A DNA stretch of 33,863 bases from Deltaproteobacteria bacterium (GTDB lineage Bacteria > UBA10199 > GCA-002796325 > JACPFF01): assembly GCA_016210045.1 (NCBI GenBank), contig JACQUX010000026.1, positions 1 to 33,863 of the forward strand, written 5' to 3'. The notes below the pieces were generated by a model. The model saw nothing but the letters and a program-made list of their open reading frames with translations. It did not search any database and was not told the DNA's origin. The position numbers were made by a program, and so were the translations under genes. Below are positions 16,136 to 22,715 of this stretch, piece by piece (within the stretch, counting starts at the first letter, position 1; every line of letters begins with the position of its first letter).

Positions 16136-18510
16136 ATCCAGCGCGGATCAAGAAAGTGGCGGTGATCGGTTCCGGCGTGATGGGCAAAGGGATCGCGGCG
16201 CATTTGGCGAACTGCGGGATTCCAAGCCTGTTGCTCGATCTGGAACGACCGTGGGTGGACAAGGCCCTCGCCGATCTCCCGAAGATGAAACCGGCGTTGC
16301 TCTACGACGCTGCGGATATTCGGTTGATCACGCCCGGCACGATTGCCGACGATCTGCCAAAAGTCAAAGACTGCGACTGGATCGTCGAAGTTATCATCGA
16401 GCAATTGCAGCCGAAACGCGATCTCTACGCCAAGCTCGAGGCGCTGCTGCGGCCCAATCAGATCGTCAGTTCGAACACGTCCGGCATCGGCTGGCACTTG
16501 TTGACCGAAGGCCGTTCTGCGGCGTTCAAACAACAATTCTGCATTACCCATTTCTTCAATCCAGTCCGCTATCTCAAGCTGGTTGAACTGGTCGGCGGCG
16601 CGGGCACGGACCAACGCGTCGTCCAGACGATGGCCACGTTCCTGACCGACACGTTGGGCAAAGGTGTCGTCTGGGCGAAAGACACGCCGAATTTCGTCGC
16701 GAATCGGATCGGCGTGCACGGCATCATGGTCACGCTGCACGCGTTAGCGAAACACGGTTGGTCAGTAGAAGTGATCGACAAGATCATGGGGCCGCCGCTC
16801 GGTCGGCCGAAGAGCGCCACGTTTCGAACCGCAGACTTAGTCGGACTCGACACGCTCGCGCATGTCGCGCAGACTGCGTACGAGCAATGCACGCAGGACG
16901 AGGCGCGCGCCATCTTTCAGTTGCCGGATTTCGTGACGCGGATGATCCAAGAAAAATTCCTGGGCGATAAAACAAAACAAGGATTTTTCAAAAAAACGAA
17001 AAATGCCGACGGGGCGACGGAAATCTTGGCCTTCGATCCCGCGACGTTTGCGTATCGCGCGCAACAGAAATTCAAGGCGCCGAGCTTGGGCGCGGCGAAA
17101 AATATCGAAGACGTGCGCGAACGAGTCCGGACTGTGGTGTTGGCCGCCGACGATGCCGGCAAGATCGCTTGGCCGTTGGTCTCCGAGACGTTGGTCTATG
17201 CGGCGAATCGGATTCCGGAAATCGCCGACGACGTCGTGAATGTGGATCACGGCATGGAGTGGGGGTTCGGGTGGGAATTAGGCCCCTTCGCGACCTGGGA
17301 TGCGCTCGGCGTGCGAGTGGCCGTCGAACGGTTGGAAAAAGAAGGGCGTGCCGTGCCGGCGTTGGCGGCGCAGGTCTTGAAGTCAGGTGCCGGGAGTTTT
17401 TATCAAGCCCGCGACGCGCGGCCGACGTATTTCGATGCCGCGTCGTCGGCGTACCAGTCTGTGCCCGCCAAGCCCGGCCTGATCGTCCTCTCCCAACTCC
17501 ATGTGCTGAAAAAAGTCGTCGAGGCGAACGAGAGTGGAAGTCTGCTCGATCTCGGCGATGGCGTCTTCTGTTGCGAATTTCACAGCAAGATGAACGCGAT
17601 CGACGAAGGCATCATCGCGATGCTCAACGCGGGTGTCGAGCGCGCGGAGCGCGAGGGCCAAGGGTTAGTGATCGGGAACGAGGGTGTGAATTTCTGTGTC
17701 GGCGCCAACTTGATGCTGATCTTCCTGGAGGCGCAACAGCAGAACTGGACGCAGATCGACGAAATCGTCCGCCAGTTCCAGTCGATGGGGCAGCGGATCC
17801 GCTTTGCGAAGAAACCGGTCGTGGTCGCGCCGTTCCAATTGGCGTTGGGTGGGGGCTGCGAAGTCGTGCTGAGCGCGGCGCGGGTGCGCGCGGCGGCGGA
17901 AACCTATATGGGTTTGGTCGAGCTTGGCGTCGGCCTGATCCCCGCGGGGTGTGGTTGCAAAAATATGTTGCTGCGGATGCAAGCGAACGCGCGCGCTTCA
18001 CTGCGCGCGACGGACCGGATCTGGATGTCGCCCGACGACGGCGGCCCATTCCCCAAAGTGCAGCGTGCGTTTGAAACCATCGGCTTCGCGAAAGTCTCGA
18101 CCTCGGCGAAGGAAGCGGTCAACATCGGGTATCTGCGCGCCACCGATCGCGTCACGCTCGATCGTGAACAACTGCTGATGGATGCAAAGGCCGATGTGCT
18201 CGAATTGGCGCCCGGCTATCAACCGCCGGCATCGGAAACGATCGAACTCCCTGGGCGCGGCGGCTGGATGGCGATCCGCAACGCGATCGCGCAATTCCGG
18301 CTGCAAGGCTTGGTCACGGAATACGACGTCGTGTTGGCCGAGAAACTCGCGTACATCCTCACCGGCGGTAATAGGCCCGGCCCGTGGACCGCCACGGAAC
18401 AAGACGTTCTCGACTTGGAACGCGAGGTCTTCCTCCAACTCTGTGGCGACGCACGGACCCACGCCCGCATCCAAACCATGCTGATGACCGGGAAACCGTT
18501 GCGGAATTAG
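16132..18510 (+). CDS. fadN: 3-hydroxyacyl-CoA dehydrogenase / enoyl-CoA hydratase, FadN-like
   Basis: A 792-residue bifunctional beta-oxidation enzyme with the dehydrogenase first and the hydratase last, as in Bacillus FadN (about 789 aa) and the reverse of E. coli FadB. The N-terminal NAD-binding fold has VIGSGVMGKGIA (Gly13, Gly15, Gly18). The 3HCDH catalytic region includes SSNTSGI, ITHFFNPVRYLKLVEL and DTPNFVANRIG, and a second 3HCDH C-terminal domain follows around 350-430. The crotonase domain (about 475-680) keeps both catalytic glutamates at the expected spacing of 20: Glu577 in GGGCEVVLSA and Glu597 in GLVELGVGLIPAG. The start is the ATG overlapping the thiolase stop; the protein begins directly with the NAD fold. 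A palindromic element starts 45 bp after the stop. Confidence 0.93.
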   Translation: MNPARIKKVAVIGSGVMGKGIAAHLANCGIPSLLLDLERPWVDKALADLPKMKPALLYDAADIRLITPGTIADDLPKVKDCDWIVEVIIEQLQPKRDLYAKLEALLRPNQIVSSNTSGIGWHLLTEGRSAAFKQQFCITHFFNPVRYLKLVELVGGAGTDQRVVQTMATFLTDTLGKGVVWAKDTPNFVANRIGVHGIMVTLHALAKHGWSVEVIDKIMGPPLGRPKSATFRTADLVGLDTLAHVAQTAYEQCTQDEARAIFQLPDFVTRMIQEKFLGDKTKQGFFKKTKNADGATEILAFDPATFAYRAQQKFKAPSLGAAKNIEDVRERVRTVVLAADDAGKIAWPLVSETLVYAANRIPEIADDVVNVDHGMEWGFGWELGPFATWDALGVRVAVERLEKEGRAVPALAAQVLKSGAGSFYQARDARPTYFDAASSAYQSVPAKPGLIVLSQLHVLKKVVEANESGSLLDLGDGVFCCEFHSKMNAIDEGIIAMLNAGVERAEREGQGLVIGNEGVNFCVGANLMLIFLEAQQQNWTQIDEIVRQFQSMGQRIRFAKKPVVVAPFQLALGGGCEVVLSAARVRAAAETYMGLVELGVGLIPAGCGCKNMLLRMQANARASLRATDRIWMSPDDGGPFPKVQRAFETIGFAKVSTSAKEAVNIGYLRATDRVTLDREQLLMDAKADVLELAPGYQPPASETIELPGRGGWMAIRNAIAQFRLQGLVTEYDVVLAEKLAYILTGGNRPGPWTATEQDVLDLEREVFLQLCGDARTHARIQTMLMTGKPLRN

Positions 18511-18554
18511 GGTGTGTTCGCAAAATTGATTTCGGTCCGCGGGTCATCCGAGGG

Positions 18555-18706
18555 GGCCGCGGGACGGTGCCGGGGTGTCCCAGGGTACGCGGTCGGCGCG
18601 CCATCGAGGCGCGCCGCCGCTCGCCCTCGCCGTTTTCGTTGTTGCAACGCGCGCGGAGAAAACGGCTGCGAGAGCCCCTGGGACACCCCGGCACCGTCCC
18701 GCGGCC
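18555..18706 (+). repeat. Family A palindromic element, copy A2 (152 bp)
   Basis: The outer arms (18555-18585 and 18676-18706) are perfectly complementary over 31 bp and end in GGCC. The core has GGGTACGC, the hairpin GGCGCGCC-ATCGA-GGCGCGCC (18595-18615), the conserved long hairpin (GCCGTTTTC with GAAAACGGC) and GAGAGCCCCT. The ATCGA loop is identical to copy A1 while both 8-base stem strands have changed together. Position just after fadN would allow it to act as a transcription barrier. Confidence 0.88.
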
Positions 18707-18874
18707 GTGGAAGGAATAACGTCGTATGCGCACGCTCCATCCATTCCTCTTGTGAGGACGTGGTGAAAGTGAATCGCTGGTCTTGCGCCCGTGCTCTGTC
18801 TTTGCCTCGAGATCTGTAACTGTGGAGCGCCTTTGTCCAGCTGAGTCAATGAGGCTGGACGTGGATGGCGTATC

Positions 18875-19024
18875 GGCCGGAGCGGCGGTGGGGAGGCAAT
18901 AGGGGCTCTCGCAGCCGTTTTTTCCTTGCGAAATCTAAAGTCGAAAACGGCGAGGGTGAGCGCGCAGCGCCTCGATGGCGCTGCGATAGCGTACCCTATT
19001 GCCTCCCCACCGTCGCTCCGGTCC
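18875..19024 (-). repeat. Family A palindromic element, copy A3 (150 bp, inverted)
   Basis: Read on the minus strand it has the same order as the other copies: G-rich left arm, GGGTACGC, hairpin GCAGCGCC-ATCGA-GGCGCTGC (18964-18984), long hairpin with CCGTTTTCGACTTTAG and GAGAGCCCCT. The arms are complementary over about 30 bp with one mismatch and one bulged base near the GGCC ends. The arm sequence is unlike those of A1, A2 and A4 outside a few G runs. Confidence 0.85.
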
Positions 19025-19079
19025 GCCGGGAAGATCAGTCGGTTTTGCAAGCGCGGCAGTAGTATACAGAATAATCAGA

Positions 19080-19205
19080 CTGTATTGTAATTTGTATAAA
19101 TAAATATTTAATAATTAATATCTTATATGACCATCTGTATTCACGCGAATACGGAAAATGTCCTGTATTCTTGCCAATGTCGGACGGCGGGCCTAGGATG
19201 TATTC
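19080..19205 (+). promoter_or_regulatory. AT-rich control region with repeated GTATTC motifs
   Basis: The 60 bases from 19080 are strikingly AT-rich for this window (TATAAATAAATATTTAAT and similar), as expected of a promoter. Downstream, GTATTC-ACGC-GAATAC (19137-19152) is a perfect palindrome, and the half-site GTATTC recurs at 19165-19170 and 19200-19205, the last abutting the ATG. These could be operator sites for the TIGR02147 protein encoded next; this is inference from position and repetition. Confidence 0.35.
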
Positions 19206-20063
19206 ATGGCACGGGGCCCGACCACACCGGTTAATCTCTTTAGCTATCTCGACTATCGGGCATTCCTGCGCGATTGGTATGCCGCGATGAAGCGGACGCA
19301 GCGGGCCTTTTCGTTCCGGGCCTTTGCATTGCGGGCCGGATTCACGTCGCCGAATTTCCTGAAACTCGTGATGGACGGGGCGCGCAATCTGACCGAAAAA
19401 AGTCTGCCGAAATTCATGATCGGGTTGCGGCTCAACAAGCAGGAGCAGGAATTCTTCCGCAACTTGGTCGGCTTCAATCAAGCGGCCGACACTGCGGAGC
19501 GGGATCGCTACTATCAACGGCTGTTGAGTTCGCGCAAATACAACGAACTGCGGCCGATCGAGCGGCAGCAATATGAATATTACGCGGCGTGGTATCATCC
19601 GGTGATTCGGGAACTCGTGACGGCGCCCGATTTCGACGGGACGCCGACCTGGATCGCGAATCGGCTGAATCCGGCGATCACGCCCGCGCAAGTGGAGAAG
19701 TCGCTCGGGTTACTCGAACAGTTGGGGTTTCTGCAGCGGACGTCGGAAGGCCGCTGGGCACAGACCAGCACGCTCGTGTCGACCGGAGCCGAAGTGCGCT
19801 CGGTGATGTTGCTGAACTATCATCGCAACTTGCTTGATTTAACCAAGACGATTCTGGATATCACCCCGGCGAGCGAACGGGATGTGAGTGCATTGACGTT
19901 AGGCATTGCCAAGGAGCGACTGCCGATGCTGAAGCGGAAGGTCCAAGAGTTTCGGCAGGAAATCTTAAAGTTGGTCGCGAATGACACGGCGCCGGAGCTG
20001 GTGGTGCAACTCAATCTCCAACTCTTTCCGGTCTCGCGCGCCGCGGCGGAGGACGCATCATGA
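19206..20063 (+). CDS. TIGR02147-family regulator-like protein
   Basis: A 285-residue soluble protein with the family hallmarks: N-terminal NLFSYLDYRAFLRDWY, then FSFRAFALRAGFTSPNFLKLVMDGARNLT (a helix-turn-helix-like segment), FRNLVGFNQA, RYYQRLLSSRKY, YEYYAAWYHPVIRELV, and a winged-helix-like middle (ITPAQVEKSLGLLEQLGFLQRT). TIGR02147 proteins are known mostly from Fibrobacter, Bdellovibrio and relatives, where many paralogues occur, often next to secreted or lipoprotein genes; a regulatory role is presumed but unproven. The stop overlaps the start of the first lipoprotein gene (ATGA), linking the two. The upstream region is AT-rich with repeated GTATTC motifs. No effector-binding motif is recognisable. 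Confidence 0.88.
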   Translation: MARGPTTPVNLFSYLDYRAFLRDWYAAMKRTQRAFSFRAFALRAGFTSPNFLKLVMDGARNLTEKSLPKFMIGLRLNKQEQEFFRNLVGFNQAADTAERDRYYQRLLSSRKYNELRPIERQQYEYYAAWYHPVIRELVTAPDFDGTPTWIANRLNPAITPAQVEKSLGLLEQLGFLQRTSEGRWAQTSTLVSTGAEVRSVMLLNYHRNLLDLTKTILDITPASERDVSALTLGIAKERLPMLKRKVQEFRQEILKLVANDTAPELVVQLNLQLFPVSRAAAEDAS

Positions 20064-21046
20064 CACGACGTCTGCCGAATGGGTGGTGGTGGTGCGTACT
20101 GCTGCTCTGCACGGCGTGCGGGCGTGTGACCTCGTTGCAAGGTGGCACGGAGACCGGCAATCCCGATACCGGCGAGCGGGCGGTCACGGGTGAGGTGACG
20201 AGCGGCGACGCGGCGGCGGATGAATCAACCATGACGGAGGCGAAGGGTGTGCGCTTCGGGATGACCGATCGCGTCGGTGGCGCGTGTGTTGCCGATACCG
20301 TCCGTGTCATTAATTCCCGCGGGCTGCAGAAAGAGGTGGAGATTGATACGGACTGCAGCTTCACCGTGTCACTCCCGGTGCGCAAGGCGTATCTGTTTCG
20401 CTTCCTGAAGAACGCGATACCGGTCGGCCATCTTTTCGTTCCCCGCGTCAACGATGCCTATTCTTCCTATGTGGCCGTCGTGGCCGCGAGCGTGAGCCCA
20501 TTGGCGCTCGGGCGGATCACGATCGCGCAGGGACTGGCGCGGGCACAATACGATCCCGATGCCCAGAACGATCTCGACGGCGACGGAGAGTCAGATGATG
20601 AAGACGACGACGACGACGGCGACGGGATCAGCGACGAAGACGAAGACGACTGCGATCTGGACGGCATTCCCGGCGAGCTGGATGAAGAGACCGATAGCTG
20701 CGATGCAACGGACGTGGCCGGCACGGTGCCGGTGTTGCGCGTGAAGCCGCGGAACACGACGCTGTTTGAATTGGTCAGTCTGCGCGAAACGGTCGGCGCT
20801 TTAGTCGCCTGCACGATTGACGAGGCGTCGCTTACAACGGAAACATTCCGCGTCGAATCCGCGGATGGCGTGGTGATCGATTGTCAATTACGGGTCCATG
20901 AATCGGGGAGCGGCGTAGTGTGTCGGCACGACAACGATCCGTTCGCCGCGTTGACGGTCTATACGGCAACGTTAGCCGGTGTCGCATGTACCAATGGTAG
21001 TGTCGTGCAGACGCGCAGTTGGTCGTGGAGGACGGAAGAGGATTAA
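20060..21046 (+). CDS. Putative lipoprotein with acidic TSP3-like repeat and Ig-like C-terminus
   Basis: A 328-residue protein. Residues 1-20 form a short lipoprotein-type signal (WWWCVLLLCTAC, Cys20 acylated); the -3 residue is Cys, so the lipobox is slightly unusual. GGTETGNPDTG follows. The N-terminal domain (about 60-160) has ACVADTVRV and TDCSFTVSL. Residues about 164-215 are an Asp-rich stretch with DLDGDGESDDEDDDDDGDGISDEDEDDC, resembling calcium-binding thrombospondin type 3 or EF-hand-like repeats. The C-terminal part, ending TVYTATLAGVACTNGSVVQTRSWSWRT, reads like a bacterial Ig-like (Big_5) domain. It is translationally coupled to the TIGR02147 gene. Likely an outer-membrane or surface lipoprotein; partner unknown. 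Confidence 0.85.
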   Translation: MTRRLPNGWWWCVLLLCTACGRVTSLQGGTETGNPDTGERAVTGEVTSGDAAADESTMTEAKGVRFGMTDRVGGACVADTVRVINSRGLQKEVEIDTDCSFTVSLPVRKAYLFRFLKNAIPVGHLFVPRVNDAYSSYVAVVAASVSPLALGRITIAQGLARAQYDPDAQNDLDGDGESDDEDDDDDGDGISDEDEDDCDLDGIPGELDEETDSCDATDVAGTVPVLRVKPRNTTLFELVSLRETVGALVACTIDEASLTTETFRVESADGVVIDCQLRVHESGSGVVCRHDNDPFAALTVYTATLAGVACTNGSVVQTRSWSWRTEED

Positions 21047-21142
21047 TGCAGGAAGGGTGAGCGGGTGCGTCGCGTCCGGCCGGAGTGAGGCGCCCCAAGG
21101 TTCCGAGAAGAAACGGTTCGTTCTATCAACAGAGGAGGCGTT

Positions 21143-22315
21143 ATGAAGTCACGTGTCAGCACGTGGGGGTGTATCGGTGTGGCCGCATTACTGCTCGCGG
21201 CCTGTGGCAAGGTCGGATCGGGGACGAGTGCCAGCAGTGACACGAGTACGAACGATGACAGTGCAGTGCGCGAGGTCTCGGGGACGGTGCCGACCGGGAG
21301 CGAGAGCGCGGCGAGTGTGAGTAAGCATCTGGGCGGTGGTGGCATGTCCTTCGCCTGTGCGGCGGATGAAGTGATCGCGACCGATACCGACGGTTCGACA
21401 ATCAGCACGGTTGTAGAAGACGACTGTTCGTTTATCCTCAAGCTGCGCGTCGGGCATTCGTATGTGATCGGCCTGTCGCATGACGGGACGTTCATCGCGG
21501 CACTGAAGTTCCGCGGGCGTGTGGCCGGATTCCGCGGCTCGGGACTGGCGATTGGGCGCGGAAATGGGCGGATCGCATTGGGCGGAATCACCGTGAGCGG
21601 TTCCACTGGGAGCTGTGAGAACGATCCGTCGGAATTTATCGATCAAGATGACGACGGCGTGGCCGATGCGTCCGATGACGATGCCGACGGCGATGGAAGC
21701 GACGACGCGTTCGAACGCGATTGCAGTCTGGACGGAGTCGAAGACGATAGCGACGAGAATGCCTGTGATGGCGAGGCCGTGGCCGAGGATGACGTCCAAG
21801 CGCATGTGCTGCGCGTTCGGCCGTGGCATGGTCGGAAACACGTGGCGCTGCGCAAACGCGTGCGTGCGTTGATTTCGTGCCGCGTGAATCCGTTGACCGT
21901 GAATGCGCAGACCTTCCGTGTCGAATCGTCCGATGGCGACGCGATTGCGTGTCACTATCGGCTTTTGTATCCATTCTTCGCACGACTGACACGGATTACG
22001 TGTCGCCACTTCGCCGATCCGTTCACCCCGGAGACGGTCTACACTGCGACGCTCGATGGCGTGGAATGCCGCGACGGCCGGCCGGTGGAAGTGCGGGAGT
22101 GGTCGTGGACCACACGCGATGCGCCCGAGGCCGATGCAGGGGATGAGGCTGCGGATGAAGCGAGCGACGATGGTGACGAAGAAGACCTGTTAGATGAAGC
22201 GGATGAGGCGGAAGACACGACTAGCGAGTCCGAGCCCGCAGATGAGGAAGAGGACGAGGATGAAGCGGAAGCGGATGACGCCACAGAAGACGCAGCCGGC
22301 GCCGATACGCAATAG
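21143..22315 (+). CDS. Putative lipoprotein, paralogue of its upstream neighbour, with acidic tail
   Basis: A 390-residue protein with a textbook lipobox, LLLAACGK (Cys21). It repeats the layout of the preceding protein: ACAADEVIATD and DDCSFILKL, an Asp-rich repeat at about 166-205 (DQDDDGVADASDDDADGDGSDDAFERDCSLDGVEDDSDENAC), and an Ig-like end TVYTATLDGVECRDGRPVEVREWSWTT. It adds a C-terminal tail of about 60 residues, almost all Glu, Asp and Ala, which the neighbour lacks. GGAGG lies upstream of the ATG. The pair probably arose by tandem duplication followed by strong divergence. A strong terminator ends the operon. The tail suggests binding of cations or a basic partner at the cell surface, but this is speculative. 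Confidence 0.86.
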   Translation: MKSRVSTWGCIGVAALLLAACGKVGSGTSASSDTSTNDDSAVREVSGTVPTGSESAASVSKHLGGGGMSFACAADEVIATDTDGSTISTVVEDDCSFILKLRVGHSYVIGLSHDGTFIAALKFRGRVAGFRGSGLAIGRGNGRIALGGITVSGSTGSCENDPSEFIDQDDDGVADASDDDADGDGSDDAFERDCSLDGVEDDSDENACDGEAVAEDDVQAHVLRVRPWHGRKHVALRKRVRALISCRVNPLTVNAQTFRVESSDGDAIACHYRLLYPFFARLTRITCRHFADPFTPETVYTATLDGVECRDGRPVEVREWSWTTRDAPEADAGDEAADEASDDGDEEDLLDEADEAEDTTSESEPADEEEDEDEAEADDATEDAAGADTQ

Positions 22316-22336
22316 CGCGCGCCCGCGATGATCACG

Positions 22337-22372
22337 AGGCCCCGCTCGGGTGCTCCGAGCGGGGCCTTTGTT
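22337..22372 (+). terminator. Rho-independent terminator after the lipoprotein operon
   Basis: A 13-bp perfect GC-rich stem, AGGCCCCGCTCGG (22337-22349) with CCGAGCGGGGCCT (22355-22367), loop GTGCT, followed by TTGTTCT. It ends the TIGR02147-lipoprotein transcript. Confidence 0.85.
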
Positions 22373-22385
22373 CTCCATCGCGATG

Positions 22386-22588
22386 GGCCGAGGGGGCCTA
22401 CGGGGAAGAGCAGGGTACGCTGGCATCTGCTGCGCAAAACCTTCGGTTTTGCTGCGCGGACCGGCAAAGCCGGTCCTTGCGGCCGCATCGAGCGGCCGCG
22501 CGCTCGCCCTCGCCGTTTTCGTCGTTAGATAACGCAAGGAAAAAACGGCTGCGAGAGCCCCTGCTCTTCCCCGTAGGCCCCCTCGGCC
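22386..22588 (+). repeat. Family A palindromic element, copy A4 (203 bp, with two extra hairpins)
   Basis: The outer arms (22386-22415 and 22559-22588) are perfectly complementary over about 30 bp and end in GGCC. The core matches the other copies (GGGTACGC; GCGGCCGC-ATCGA-GCGGCCGC at 22479-22499; long hairpin; GAGAGCCCCT). About 53 extra bases lie between GGGTACGC and the ATCGA hairpin and form two further hairpins: GCAAAACC-TTC-GGTTTTGC (22434-22452) and GGACCGGC-AAA-GCCGGTCC (22458-22476). The following bases 22589-22715 hold no gene; TTGCAATATC and the bases after it (22654-22688) resemble 5418-5455 in the composite unit near lepB. Confidence 0.88.
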
Positions 22589-22715
22589 TCAGCCACTGTC
22601 AGCGTTCCTTATTGCTTTCGGAACCTGGGTTCCACGATGTGTCACGACGCTGATTGCAATATCTCGAAACGAATGCGGATGCCTGCATGGTTGAGAGAAA
22701 ATGGAACAGGGTTTG

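Larger units (their letters stand above)
18510..19057. mobile_element. Composite unit with two opposed family A elements and degenerate inverted ends
   Basis: The left end, GGTGTGTTCGCAAAATTGAT (18511-18530), and the right end around 19040-19057 (GGTTTTGCAAGCGCGGC, inverted) are versions of the end motif that is perfect at 5410/5899. Inside are copy A2 (plus) and copy A3 (minus), so the unit is roughly symmetrical. The 168-bp centre (18707-18874) has a hairpin GTCCAGC/GCTGGAC (18835-18860) and no convincing gene. If mobile it is non-autonomous. No direct target duplication is evident. Confidence 0.45.

Noticed and set aside
18359-18740. Open frames of 60-170 codons covering elements A2 and A3, with repeated Arg-Arg-Arg stretches
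   Set aside because: They are translations of the palindromes, occur on both strands, and similar peptides appear at every family A copy. The sequence variation fits pairing, not codon conservation.
20559-20820. Minus-strand Ser-rich frame opposite the Asp-rich lipoprotein region
   Set aside because: It is the mirror of the GAC/GAT repeat codons, not an independent gene.
5410-22588. CRISPR array interpretation of the repeated elements
   Set aside because: Copies are few, far apart, about 150 bp long and palindromic, without short regular repeats and spacers, and no cas genes are present.
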